A DNA stretch of 64,000 nt from Thioclava electrotropha (GTDB lineage: Bacteria > Pseudomonadota > Alphaproteobacteria > Rhodobacterales > Rhodobacteraceae). Shown in pieces: positions 39,069 to 48,146 of the stretch; the stretch's first letter is position 1, and the number at the start of each line of letters is the position of its first letter. The translations under genes were made by a program, and so were the position numbers. Under the pieces are notes generated by a model, which saw only the letters and a list, made by a program, of their open reading frames with translations, was not told the DNA's origin and did not search any database. The stretch lies in NCBI RefSeq assembly GCF_002085925.2, contig NZ_CP053562.1:352001-416000 (forward strand), in the 5' to 3' direction.

Positions 39069-39106
39069 CCATGTCTCCATGCCCAGTTAGCAAGGGGAGG
39101 TGCTTA

Positions 39107-42100
39107 ATGGGAAGGCAAGAAATATCCCTAGCGGATCGGTTCGACCTTACGAAATCTCCGGTTTTGCTGAACGGGACGCAGGCTTTGGTGCGTCTCGTTC
39201 TGGCTCAGGCCGCGCGCGACAAGGCGGCGGGACTGCATACGGCCGGCTATGTGACAGGCTATCGCGGTTCGCCGCTCGGCGCTGTCGATTTGCAGATGGC
39301 GCGCGCCAAGACTGTGCTGGAAGAGAGCGATGTTCGCTTCGAGCCGGGCCTGAACGAAGACCTCGCGGCAACCGCGCTGTGGGGCTCGCAGCAGGCGGAA
39401 TTGCGCGGCGAAGGCAAGTATGACGGCGTTTTCGGCCTCTGGTACGGCAAAGGCCCGGGCGTCGATCGCTCCGGCGATGTGATGCGCCACGCCAATATGG
39501 CGGGCACATCGAAACATGGCGGCGTCCTGATGGCGATGGGCGACGATCACACCGGCGAATCCTCGACCGTGCTGCACCAGTCCGACTGGGCGATGGTCGA
39601 TGCCTACATGCCGGTGCTGTCGCCCGCAGGCGTGCAGGAAATCCTCGATTTCGGGCTCTACGGCTATGCTTTGAGCCGCTTCGCCGGGGTCTGGGTCGGT
39701 CTGAAAACGATGAAGGATACGGTCGAAGCGACGGCAGTTGTCGACGGCGACCCCTTCCGTCAAGATTTCGTGATCCCTGACTTCAAGATGCCCGAAGGCG
39801 GGCTGAACATCCGTCTCGGCGACACGCCGGTGGCGCAAGAAGCGCGGATGATCGACTTCAAACGCTATGCGGCCGAGGCATTCGCCCGTGCGAACCGCAT
39901 CGACAACCGCGTCTGGGGCAAGCCCGGGGCGAAGATCGGTCTGGTGGCGGCAGGCAAGAACTGGCTCGACCTGACCCATGCGCTCTCACTGCTGGGGATC
40001 GACGAGGCCGAGGCCGAACGGCTCGGCATCACGACCTACAAGATCGGCCAGACCTTCCCGCTCGACATGACCTCGTTCCATGAATGGGCCGAGGGGCTGG
40101 AGCTGATCATCGTCGTCGAGGAAAAGCGCAAGCTGATCGAGGTGCAGGTCAAGGAGGCGATCTTCGACGACCGTCGCGGCCGCCGCGTCTATGGCTGGCA
40201 CAAGGGCGACACCTGGGAGAATGGCCGTCAGGTGGAGCTGTTCCCCACGCGTTACGCGCTCGACCCGGTGATGATCGCGCGCAAGCTGGGCGACATCTTC
40301 ATCGAAGAGGGCCGCGGCACGGATGCGATCAAGGCGGGTATCGAGAAGATCGAAGCCGCCCAACGCGCCGACAACGCGCCGGAGATCGCGACCCGAACGC
40401 CGTGGTATTGCTCGGGCTGCCCGCATAACAGCTCGACCAAGGTCCCCGAGGGCGAGCGCGCCTATGCCGGGATCGGCTGTCACTACATGGTGCAGTGGAT
40501 GGGCCGGAACACCGAAGGCTTCACCCATATGGGCGGCGAGGGTGTGAACTGGGTCGGCGAGGCCCCGTTCTCCACGCGGGAGCATATGTTCCAGAACCTT
40601 GGCGACGGCACCTACAACCACTCGGGCGCGCAGGCGATCCGGGCGGCTTTGGCGGCCGGCACCAACATCACCTACAAGATTCTGTTCAACGATGCGGTCG
40701 CGATGACTGGCGGGCAGGAGAACGAAGGCGGGCTGACCGCGCAGCAGATCGCGTCGGAGATCGTGGCGATGGGCGTGAAGCCGGTCGTGGTGGTCTATGA
40801 CGAGAAGGAAGAGCTGGACCTGTCCACCTTCCCCGCGGGCGTCGAGAAGGTCGAACGGGCCGAGCTGATGGCCGTGCAGAAACGTCTGGCGAAGACGAAA
40901 GGCGTCTCGGCTCTGATCTACGTTCAGACCTGCGCCGCCGAGAAGCGCCGCCGCCGCAAGCGCGGCAAGTTCCCCGATCCGGACAAGCGCGTCTTCATCA
41001 ACACGGATGTCTGCGAAGGCTGCGGCGATTGCGGGGTGCAGTCGAACTGCGTCTCCATCGTGCCGGAAGAGACCGAACTGGGCACCAAACGCGCGATCGA
41101 CCAGTCGTCGTGCAACAAGGACTTCCGTTGCCTCGACGGGTTCTGCCCCAGCTTTGTGACGCTGCACGGGGCGAAGGTGAGGAAGGCCGAGGCGCAGGCG
41201 CTCGATCTGCCGGACCTGCCCAAGCCCACGCTGCCCGCGATCGACGGCACCCATAACGTGGTGATCACCGGGGTCGGCGGCACGGGTGTCGTGACCATCG
41301 GCGCGGTGCTCGCCATGGCCGCCCATATCGACGGGAAGGGCGCGGGCATGATGGAGATGGCCGGTCTCGCCCAGAAGGGCGGGGCGGTGCATATCCACCT
41401 GCGCATCGCTAACAAGCCCGAGGATATCTCGGCGATTCGCGTCGCCGTGGGCGAGGCCGATTGCGTGATCGGCGGCGATCTGGTGGTCTCCGCAGGCGCC
41501 AAGACGCTGGGGCTGATGACGACGGGCCGCACCGGTGCCGTCATCAACAGCCACGAGATCGTCACGGGCGAATTCACCCGCAACCGCGATTTCCGCCTGC
41601 CGGGCGAACAGCTTCGGCTGAGCCTCGAGGCGCGGTTGAAGGATCGCGTGGACTTTGCCGATACCTCGGAACTGGCGCGGCAGATGCTGGGCGACTCGAT
41701 CTACTCGAACATGGTCGTGCTGGGGGCTGCGTGGCAGCAAGGCTACGTGCCGCTGACCCTCGAGGCGATCTTCCGGGCGATCGAGCTGAACGGTGCCAAA
41801 CCCGCCGAGAACAAGCGCGCCTTCGATCTGGGGCGCTGGGCGATGGCTTTCCCGGCAGAAGCTGCGAAGGCGATGGCGGCGGAGGTCGTGAAGGCCCCGG
41901 TCGATCCGATCGAGTTCCGGGCCGCGCATCTCGTCGACTACCAGAACAAGCGGCTCGCCAAGCGGTTCCGCAAGCTGGTGGACGAGGCGCCGTCGGAGCT
42001 GCGTGAAGCGGTCGCGAAGGGCTATCACAAGCTTCTGGCCTATAAGGACGAATACGAGGTCGCGCGGCTGCATCTGTCCACGGCAGAGAAGGCCCGCGCC

Positions 42101-42517
42101 GAGTTCGAGGGCGATTTCGAGATGCACTTCCATCTCGCCCCGCCGATCCTGTCCAAGGAAGGCTCGGACGGTCGCCCGAAGAAGCGTGAATTCGGCCCCG
42201 GCATGGAGCGCAATTTCCGTCTTCTGGCGAAGCTCAAGGGGCTGCGCGGTACGCCGTTCGATCCCTTCGGCTATGCTGCCGAGCGCAAGATGGAGCGCGC
42301 GCTGATCAAGCAATACGAGGCCGACATGGCCGAAGTTCTGCCCAAAGTCACGCCGGAGACGATGGAGATCGCGCGCGAACTGGCGGAGTTGCCCTTGACC
42401 ATCCGGGGCTTCGGCCCGGTCAAGGCACAGGCCGAGCAGATGGCGGCGAAGCGGCGCGAGGAACTTCTTGCCGCTTTCCGCGCAGGCGGTACTCCGCAGA
42501 AAATGGCCGCCGAGTGA
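39107..42517 (+). CDS. Indolepyruvate:ferredoxin oxidoreductase, fused IorA-IorB type
   Basis: 1136 residues. Thiamine-diphosphate-dependent oxidative decarboxylation of aryl-pyruvates to aryl-acyl-CoA with ferredoxin. Order: pyrimidine-binding domain (GYRGSPLGAVD), TPP-binding domain (about 410-560, GIGCHYMVQWMG, FNDAVAMTGGQ), a ferredoxin-like cluster region with CEGCGDCGVQSNC (Cys636, 639, 642, 648) and CNKDFRCLDGFC, then the gamma/IorB-like domain (GVGGTGVVTIG, AQKGGAVHIHLRI). One polypeptide does the job of two archaeal subunits, as in other alphaproteobacteria. GGGGAGG precedes the ATG at 39107. Confidence 0.95.
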   Translation: MGRQEISLADRFDLTKSPVLLNGTQALVRLVLAQAARDKAAGLHTAGYVTGYRGSPLGAVDLQMARAKTVLEESDVRFEPGLNEDLAATALWGSQQAELRGEGKYDGVFGLWYGKGPGVDRSGDVMRHANMAGTSKHGGVLMAMGDDHTGESSTVLHQSDWAMVDAYMPVLSPAGVQEILDFGLYGYALSRFAGVWVGLKTMKDTVEATAVVDGDPFRQDFVIPDFKMPEGGLNIRLGDTPVAQEARMIDFKRYAAEAFARANRIDNRVWGKPGAKIGLVAAGKNWLDLTHALSLLGIDEAEAERLGITTYKIGQTFPLDMTSFHEWAEGLELIIVVEEKRKLIEVQVKEAIFDDRRGRRVYGWHKGDTWENGRQVELFPTRYALDPVMIARKLGDIFIEEGRGTDAIKAGIEKIEAAQRADNAPEIATRTPWYCSGCPHNSSTKVPEGERAYAGIGCHYMVQWMGRNTEGFTHMGGEGVNWVGEAPFSTREHMFQNLGDGTYNHSGAQAIRAALAAGTNITYKILFNDAVAMTGGQENEGGLTAQQIASEIVAMGVKPVVVVYDEKEELDLSTFPAGVEKVERAELMAVQKRLAKTKGVSALIYVQTCAAEKRRRRKRGKFPDPDKRVFINTDVCEGCGDCGVQSNCVSIVPEETELGTKRAIDQSSCNKDFRCLDGFCPSFVTLHGAKVRKAEAQALDLPDLPKPTLPAIDGTHNVVITGVGGTGVVTIGAVLAMAAHIDGKGAGMMEMAGLAQKGGAVHIHLRIANKPEDISAIRVAVGEADCVIGGDLVVSAGAKTLGLMTTGRTGAVINSHEIVTGEFTRNRDFRLPGEQLRLSLEARLKDRVDFADTSELARQMLGDSIYSNMVVLGAAWQQGYVPLTLEAIFRAIELNGAKPAENKRAFDLGRWAMAFPAEAAKAMAAEVVKAPVDPIEFRAAHLVDYQNKRLAKRFRKLVDEAPSELREAVAKGYHKLLAYKDEYEVARLHLSTAEKARAEFEGDFEMHFHLAPPILSKEGSDGRPKKREFGPGMERNFRLLAKLKGLRGTPFDPFGYAAERKMERALIKQYEADMAEVLPKVTPETMEIARELAELPLTIRGFGPVKAQAEQMAAKRREELLAAFRAGGTPQKMAAE

Positions 42518-42594
42518 GGGCTGTCATCTGAGTGTCGCACCTTCGTGACATGGCGCAGGCAGAGTGAAGCCAGCCCATGTTGCGGAGGTTCGAG

Positions 42595-43497
42595 ATGACC
42601 GCCACCCCGATGGCCCCCCGGATGCCTGTCCGCCACGCTACGCAGGAAATTTCCTACGCATGGTCCGCGCGCTCGAAAGGCGCGCGGGTTCTGATCCGCG
42701 CGATGGAGAACGCGACCGGGCGGATCGGTCTGATCAAACGTGCCAGAGGCTACGAGCACGACATCGCACAAGGCGCGGATTTCTGGCAGGTGATGGCGGA
42801 ACGCTACGGCCTGCAGATCGACGTGACCCGAGGCGCGCTGGCCAATATCCCGCAGACCGGCCCGTTGGTGCTGATCGCGAACCACCCTTACGGCATTCTC
42901 GACGGGCTGATCATGGGCCTGCTGCTGTCGCGCATCCGCGGCGACTTTCGCATCCTCGCGCATAACGTCTTCAAGCGCGCCGAAGAGATCGACCGGATCA
43001 TCCTGCCGGTGGATTTCTCCGAGACGAAAGAAGCCATGAAGGCGAACCTGCGCACCCGTTCGGACGCCCTGCGCTACCTCGGCGATGGCGGCGCGATCGG
43101 CGTGTTTCCGGGCGGCACGGTCTCGACCGCGGCCAAGCCTTTCGGTGCGCCGATGGATCCGGGGTGGCGCAACTTCACCGCCAAGATGATCGCGAAATCC
43201 GATGCGACCGTGGTGCCGGTCTTCTTCGAGGGCCATAACAGCCGTCTGTTCCAGCTGGCGAGCCATCTGCACTACAGCCTGCGCATGGGGCTGATGATCC
43301 GCGAGTTCAAACGCCACGCCAATCGGCCGGTGCGCCTCTGCGTCGGCGAGCCGATCCCGCAGGACGATCTTGCACCGCTGCGTGAGAGCCCGAAACAGAT
43401 GATGGATTTCCTGCGCCGTGCGACGTATGACTTGTCGCCGACTCCCTTGAAGTCTTACGGCTATGGCTTCGAGTTCGAGGCGAAATATAGAAACTGA
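42595..43497 (+). CDS. PlsC-like lysophospholipid acyltransferase
   Basis: 300 residues. The catalytic motif reads NHPYGILDG, an H-x5-D spacing used by one PlsC subgroup instead of the classic H-x4-D. The acceptor motif is [10 protein letters not shown], and the later [14 protein letters not shown] matches the family. No clear transmembrane helix; probably peripheral membrane. GGAGG precedes the ATG at 42595. The lipid substrate is not determinable. Confidence 0.85.
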   Translation: MTATPMAPRMPVRHATQEISYAWSARSKGARVLIRAMENATGRIGLIKRARGYEHDIAQGADFWQVMAERYGLQIDVTRGALANIPQTGPLVLIANHPYGILDGLIMGLLLSRIRGDFRILAHNVFKRAEEIDRIILPVDFSETKEAMKANLRTRSDALRYLGDGGAIGVFPGGTVSTAAKPFGAPMDPGWRNFTAKMIAKSDATVVPVFFEGHNSRLFQLASHLHYSLRMGLMIREFKRHANRPVRLCVGEPIPQDDLAPLRESPKQMMDFLRRATYDLSPTPLKSYGYGFEFEAKYRN

Positions 43498-43537
43498 CCG
43501 GCGCCTGTTGCGGCCCGGACGGGCGAGGGGCGCGAGC

Positions 43538-44350
43538 ATGGCAGTAGGCGTTTTCGATTCAGGTCTGGGCGGGCTGACGGTCTATGATGCCTGCGCCAAG
43601 CGGCTGCCGGACATGGCCTTTTGCTATTACGGCGACAACGCCCATGCGCCTTACGGGGTGCGCGATGCCGACGACATCTTCAACCTGACCTGCGCGGGTG
43701 TCGAACGGCTCTGGGAAGAGGGCTGCGATCTCGTGATCCTCGCCTGTAACACGGCCTCTGCCGCCGCGCTCAAGCGGATGCAGGAGACCTGGATCCCCGA
43801 GGGCAAGCGTGTGCTGGGCGTCTTCGTGCCGATGATCGAGGCGCTGACCGAACGCAAATGGGGCGACAACTCCCCGCCGCGCGAAGTGGCGGTGAAACAT
43901 GTGGCGCTGTTCGCGACGCCTGCAACGGTGGCGAGCCGCGCGTTCCAGCGCGAACTGGCCTTCCGCGCGATTGGCGTCGATGTCGAGGCGCAGCCCTGCG
44001 GCGGCGTGGTCGATGCGATCGAGACCGGCGACGAAATCCTCGCCGAGGCGCTGGTGAAGTCCCATGTCGAGGCGCTCAAGCGGCGGATGCCGAAGCCCGA
44101 GGCCGCGATCCTCGGCTGCACCCATTACCCGCTGATGCAGAAGACCTTCCAGGAAGCGCTGGGCCCGAGCGTGGACGTCTACAGCCAAGCCAATCTGGTG
44201 GCCGAAAGCCTCGCCGATTACCTCGAGCGCCGCCCCGAATTCAGAGGCGCGGGCACGGAATCGAAATTCCTGACCACCGGCGATCCAGCCTCGGTGTCGA
44301 GCCACGCGACGCAATTCCTGCGCTACGCGATCCGGTTCGAGGCGGCCTGA
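43538..44350 (+). CDS. murI: Glutamate racemase
   Basis: 270 residues; supplies D-glutamate for peptidoglycan. [20 protein letters not shown], and the two catalytic cysteines Cys70 (LACNTAS) and Cys194 (LGCTHYP) are present. GAGGGG precedes the ATG at 43538; the frame runs further upstream without a start signal. Confidence 0.95.
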   Translation: MAVGVFDSGLGGLTVYDACAKRLPDMAFCYYGDNAHAPYGVRDADDIFNLTCAGVERLWEEGCDLVILACNTASAAALKRMQETWIPEGKRVLGVFVPMIEALTERKWGDNSPPREVAVKHVALFATPATVASRAFQRELAFRAIGVDVEAQPCGGVVDAIETGDEILAEALVKSHVEALKRRMPKPEAAILGCTHYPLMQKTFQEALGPSVDVYSQANLVAESLADYLERRPEFRGAGTESKFLTTGDPASVSSHATQFLRYAIRFEAA

Positions 44351-44368
44351 GCCGCCGCGCCTCAGGGG

Positions 44369-45184
44369 TCAGCCGAAACGGTTTTCGCCGTATGTGCCCC
44401 TTAGCAGCATGAAGACGAAGAGCATGATACCCCAAACCAGCATCACAATGGCCCAGAGCATCGTCAGCATCCCCATCGACGCGAAAATGGCGTCCGGGTC
44501 TCGGATGCCCGAGGAGATGGCGAGGAAGGCGATCACGAAGCCGCCCAAGAAGCTCATCAGGATATAAAGCCCGAACCACCAGCCAGAGCGGTTGGTGTCA
44601 TGTAGCCGGCGCACCGTTACCGAGACCGAGGGCAGGAAGGTCGCGATGGAGATCACCGCGCTGATTGCGGCCCCGTCCTGACCCATCGAGGCCTCCGCAA
44701 AGCCGCCCGCGAACCCCGCCAGCGTCACGAACAGCACGAACCACCAATATTCCGACCGGCTCGCCCGACCTTTGAAGGTCACGTATTTCCGGAAGCAGAC
44801 CTTGATCGCCTCGAAGAAGCCGCGCGAAGGCGCCCCGGCATACATCCCGTCCGAGCCAATCCCGCGCTTCGCGCGCTCGCGTTCGATCGAGGCATCGGCA
44901 TAGGCGCGGGGATCGGCGGAGGAGAGCTTGCCCTCCTGCTGATGGCGCTGCGCAATGCGGGCCGCGTAATTCGTCGCGCCGCTATGCGGGTCGGCGCCCG
45001 TGGCCGCAGTTTCCGGGGCTCGCCGGAAGAAGTGATCGCCCGCAGGCTCCCATCCTTCCATTCCGTCTTGCCAAACCATCGTTTCGGGCTTGATACGACC
45101 TGCCCGCACCATATCCGTCATATGTTCTGCGGGGAACGGACCGACGGGATCTTTCCCATCGGCGTAATACCACTGCTCTGCCAC
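44369..45184 (-). CDS. GYF_2 / DUF805 membrane protein
   Basis: 271 residues. N-terminal GYF_2 domain ([28 protein letters not shown]), a polar linker of about 60 residues, then a DUF805 domain with about four helices ([33 protein letters not shown]). A cytoplasmic peptide-binding domain fused to a small membrane domain; function unknown. Convergent with murI with 18 bp between the stops. Confidence 0.88.
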   Translation of the reverse strand: MAEQWYYADGKDPVGPFPAEHMTDMVRAGRIKPETMVWQDGMEGWEPAGDHFFRRAPETAATGADPHSGATNYAARIAQRHQQEGKLSSADPRAYADASIERERAKRGIGSDGMYAGAPSRGFFEAIKVCFRKYVTFKGRASRSEYWWFVLFVTLAGFAGGFAEASMGQDGAAISAVISIATFLPSVSVTVRRLHDTNRSGWWFGLYILMSFLGGFVIAFLAISSGIRDPDAIFASMGMLTMLWAIVMLVWGIMLFVFMLLRGTYGENRFG

Positions 45185-45287
45185 GGCCTGCCTCGTTCAC
45201 TGTCGGACGTCACTCCGGTTCACACGGAGTTTATTTGAGTGTGAGCTTAGGGTAAGGGAGAGCCGAGCGACAAGCGCGGAGGTTGAT

Positions 45288-46316
45288 ATGACGAAGAAAA
45301 TCGCGATTCTGGGCGCGTCGGGCTACACCGGTGCCGAACTCGTCCGGCTGATCGCCACCCATCCGAATATGGACATCGTGGCCCTCTCGGGCGAGCGAAA
45401 GGCCGGTATGGCGATGGGCGACGTGTTCCCGCATCTGCGCCATCTGGGCCTGCCCGATCTGGTGAAGATCGAAGAGATCGACTTCTCGAATGTCGATCTG
45501 GCCTTCTGCGCGCTGCCGCATGCGACCTCGCAGGCGGTCATCAAGGAGCTGCCGCACGATCTGAAGATCGTGGACCTCTCGGCCGATTTCCGGCTGCGCG
45601 ATCCGGCGGATTACGAGAAGTGGTATGGCAAGCCCCATGCCGCGGTCGAGTTGCAGAAAGAGGCGGTCTACGGCCTGACCGAGTTCTACCGCGACGCGAT
45701 TCGCGAGGCGCGGCTGGTTGCGGGCACGGGCTGTAATGCCGCTGCGGGCCAATTCGCGATCCGTCCGCTGATCGAAGCCGGCGTGATCGACCTCGACGAC
45801 ATCATCCTCGATCTGAAGAACGGGGTTTCCGGCGCGGGCCGCTCGCTGAAGGAAAACCTGCTGCACGCAGAGCTGTCGGGCGGTGTCGCGCCCTATTCGC
45901 AAGGCGGCAAGCACCGTCACCTTGGCGAATTCGATCAGGAATTCAGCGCCTTGGCGGGTCGCCCCGTAATGGTGCAATTCACCCCGCATCTGGCGCCCTT
46001 CAACCGCGGCATCCTCGCCTCGGCCTATGTGAAGGGCGAGCCCGAGGCCGTCTACAAGGCACTGGCGGACCGCTATGCAGACGAAATCTTCATGGAGATG
46101 CTACCTTTCGGCGCAGTTCCGTCCACCAGGTCTGTAACTGGCTCCAATTATGCCCATATTGGTGTATCAGGAGACAGGATCCCCGGGCGCGCGCTCGTGG
46201 TCGTGGCCATCGACAACCTCTGCAAGGGCTCGTCGGGACAAGCGATCCAGAACGCGAACCTCATGCTCGGGCTGGAGGAAAGCGAAGGGCTGATGCTCGC
46301 CCCCGTCTTCCCTTGA
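45288..46316 (+). CDS. argC: N-acetyl-gamma-glutamyl-phosphate reductase
   Basis: 342 residues; NADPH-dependent step in arginine synthesis. [14 protein letters not shown] cofactor loop, catalytic Cys149 in [11 protein letters not shown], and C-terminal [21 protein letters not shown] (two blocks). GGAGG precedes the ATG. A small dyad, ACTCCG (45212-45217) with CGGAGT (45225-45230), sits in its upstream region. Confidence 0.96.
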   Translation: MTKKIAILGASGYTGAELVRLIATHPNMDIVALSGERKAGMAMGDVFPHLRHLGLPDLVKIEEIDFSNVDLAFCALPHATSQAVIKELPHDLKIVDLSADFRLRDPADYEKWYGKPHAAVELQKEAVYGLTEFYRDAIREARLVAGTGCNAAAGQFAIRPLIEAGVIDLDDIILDLKNGVSGAGRSLKENLLHAELSGGVAPYSQGGKHRHLGEFDQEFSALAGRPVMVQFTPHLAPFNRGILASAYVKGEPEAVYKALADRYADEIFMEMLPFGAVPSTRSVTGSNYAHIGVSGDRIPGRALVVVAIDNLCKGSSGQAIQNANLMLGLEESEGLMLAPVFP

Positions 46317-46379
46317 TCCGCGTCAATGGCACGGCCGGCGCGGTAAGGTAGACGAAGCGGCATCTCAGGAGGCGAAGAG

Positions 46380-46823
46380 ATGAAGAGTCTGAAGAAGAAA
46401 CGTCGTATCCAGGTGCTCAGCGTGGCCGCGCTGGCCTTGGTGATCGCGACCGGCACGATCGGGTACTCGATGCGGAGCGGCATCAACTTCTTCCGTGCGC
46501 CTTCGCAGCTTGCCACCGAACCGCCGCAGCCCGGCGAGGTGTTCCGCCTTGGCGGGCTGGTCGAGAAAGGCTCGCTCAAGCGCGGTCAGGGCGAGGTTAT
46601 CGAATTCAAGGTCACCGATGGCGGCGCAACCGTCCCGGTGAAATTCGCGGGCGTCCTGCCGGACCTCTTCAAAGAGGGCCAGGGCATGATCGGCACGGGC
46701 AAGATGGAAGGCGACACGTTCGTGGCCTCCGAAATTCTCGCCAAGCACGACGAGAATTACATGCCCAAGGAAGTCGTTGACGCGCTGAAGGAACAGGGCG
46801 TCTACGAGGGCCCGTCGTCGTAA
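46380..46823 (+). CDS. ccmE: Cytochrome c maturation protein CcmE
   Basis: 147 residues; periplasmic haem chaperone anchored by one N-terminal helix (about 9-29). The covalent haem-binding His123 and Tyr127 lie in LAKHDENYMP. AGGAGG precedes the ATG. No other ccm genes are adjacent, so ccmE is separated from the rest of the system I pathway. Confidence 0.96.
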   Translation: MKSLKKKRRIQVLSVAALALVIATGTIGYSMRSGINFFRAPSQLATEPPQPGEVFRLGGLVEKGSLKRGQGEVIEFKVTDGGATVPVKFAGVLPDLFKEGQGMIGTGKMEGDTFVASEILAKHDENYMPKEVVDALKEQGVYEGPSS

Positions 46824-46874
46824 TCGCGACCCCGGCGAACGCTCTCTTTTAGCCCTCTTAATCGCACGGCCCGA

Positions 46875-46907
46875 GCCTGCCTGACGTTGTCATCAACGGA
46901 GGCAGGC
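46875..46907 (+). promoter_or_regulatory. Hairpin that sequesters the muramidase ribosome binding site
   Basis: Outer arms GCCTGCCT (46875-46882) and AGGCAGGC (46900-46907) plus inner arms CGTTG (46885-46889) and CAACG (46894-46898) close on a TCAT tetraloop. The Shine-Dalgarno GGAGG (46898-46902) lies in the 3' side, one base before the ATG region. There is no T-run, so a terminator is unlikely. Confidence 0.7.
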
Positions 46908-46908
46908 C

Positions 46909-47520
46909 ATGAAATCGGTCACCCAGATCGCGGCGGAGATCGTCGCGCGCGAAGGCGGTTATGTCGATGATCCGGACGATCCGGGCGGTGCGACCAAGCA
47001 CGGCGTCACGCTCGGAACCCTGCGCCGGTTGGGGCGCGATCTGACAGGAGATGGCCGGGTGGACGAGATGGATATCCGCGCGCTCGACCCGGGCCAAGCC
47101 GCCGAGATTTTCATCGAGCATTACTATAAGAGCCCGCGCATCGACCGGTTGCCGCCCTCGGTGCAGGCCTCGGTCTTCGACATGTATGTGAATGCGGGCG
47201 GCAATGCGGTCGTCATCCTGCAGCGCCTGCTGGGCGACATGGGCCAGCGCGTCGTCGTGGACGGGATCATCGGCCCGCAGACCATCGCCGCCGCAGAACT
47301 CGCCGATGCGGCCGCGCCCGGATATTTCGCCGATGCCTACGGGATCGCGCGGCGCAACTATTACTACCGGATCGCCGATGCGCGGCCCGCAAGCCGCAAA
47401 TACGCGACGACGCGGGCGGGCGGGAAGGGCGGCTGGATCCGCCGCGCCGAGGAGTTCATCTCGCCGCGCTTTCACCTCACCGAGGGCGAGCATCGCAAGC
47501 GGGTGGCGAAATGGGCATGA
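46909..47520 (+). CDS. Holin-associated N-acetylmuramidase (GH108/endolysin)
   Basis: 203 residues. Catalytic motif EGGYVDDPDDPGGATKHGVT with Glu15, then the GH108 fold and a C-terminal peptidoglycan-binding-like half. No signal peptide, as expected for an endolysin that depends on a holin. It overlaps the holin gene by 10 bp. From memory, the same pair in Rhodobacter capsulatus (rcc00555/rcc00556) lyses cells to release gene transfer agent particles. The ribosome binding site is buried in a hairpin. Confidence 0.92.
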   Translation: MKSVTQIAAEIVAREGGYVDDPDDPGGATKHGVTLGTLRRLGRDLTGDGRVDEMDIRALDPGQAAEIFIEHYYKSPRIDRLPPSVQASVFDMYVNAGGNAVVILQRLLGDMGQRVVVDGIIGPQTIAAAELADAAAPGYFADAYGIARRNYYYRIADARPASRKYATTRAGGKGGWIRRAEEFISPRFHLTEGEHRKRVAKWA

Positions 47521-48005
47521 TCGAGAAACTGCTCGGCGGTGCGGGCGCGGTGAAGGCGGCAGGCGAGGCCGCCAGCTCGGTGGCGGAGGTCTTCGTGCCC
47601 AATGCCACGAAGAAACTTGAGGCCGCGCAGGCGGCCTATCTCGCAGCGCTGCAGGAACACGGGGCGGAGTTCGAATACATTCGCCCCGGTCGCTTCGATC
47701 GCATCGTCAACGGCCTCAACCGCCTGCCGCGCCCGGTGCTCGCTTTCGGGATCGTGGGGCTTTTTGTCTATGCGATGCTCGACCCGGTCGGCTTCGCGCA
47801 GCGGATGGTGGGCTTGGGCTACGTGCCCGAGCCGCTCTGGTGGCTTCTGGGCGCGGTGGTCAGCTTCTATTTCGGCGCGCGCGAGGCGCATTATTTCCGG
47901 ATGAAGAAGGCGCCGGCTGCGCCTCCCGCTGCGCTCGCCACCGCTTCGTCAGAGGAAAACGCCGCGCTCTCCGCCTGGCGGGCGGGCGAGAAACCGGCCG
48001 GGTAG
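47511..48005 (+). CDS. Holin family protein
   Basis: 164 residues. Amphipathic N-terminus, two transmembrane segments (about 80-98 and 112-130), and a polar Ala/Pro-rich tail. The RLPRPVLAFGIVGLFVYAMLDP block is typical of the Rhodobacterales holin family. It would form the membrane lesion that releases the muramidase. Overlaps the muramidase gene, so the two are co-translated. Confidence 0.88.
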   Translation: MGMIEKLLGGAGAVKAAGEAASSVAEVFVPNATKKLEAAQAAYLAALQEHGAEFEYIRPGRFDRIVNGLNRLPRPVLAFGIVGLFVYAMLDPVGFAQRMVGLGYVPEPLWWLLGAVVSFYFGAREAHYFRMKKAPAAPPAALATASSEENAALSAWRAGEKPAG

Positions 48006-48139
48006 GGGGCGCTGCCCCCGCTCCCTGCGGGAGCTCCCCCGGGATATTTGAGGCAGTTGGAAGAGGGCAGGTCCTTGCTTCCAATTGCCGGAAATATCCC
48101 GGGGTGAATTCGCGAAAGCGAAGAGGGGCGGAGCCCCTG
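48005..48139. repeat. Interspersed palindromic repeats, inverted pair (copy F)
   Basis: Left half GGGGGCGCTGCCCCC with CCCGGGATATTT; right half AAATATCCCGGGG with GGGGCGGAGCCCC. It lies between the convergent holin and metG genes, in the same arrangement as copy E. Confidence 0.85.
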
Positions 48140-48146
48140 ATGCGTT

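Noticed and set aside
39986..42313. 775-residue minus-strand open frame inside the oxidoreductase gene
   Set aside because: The plus-strand enzyme is intact; this frame is a GC-rich shadow without a start signal.
45212..45230. Terminator in the argC upstream region
   Set aside because: The ACTCCG/CGGAGT stem is only 6 bp and lies between divergent genes, where a terminator is not needed.
46909..48005. Prophage remnant
   Set aside because: Only the muramidase and holin are present, between housekeeping genes and without integrase, capsid or tail genes; the GTA-type lysis module explains it better.
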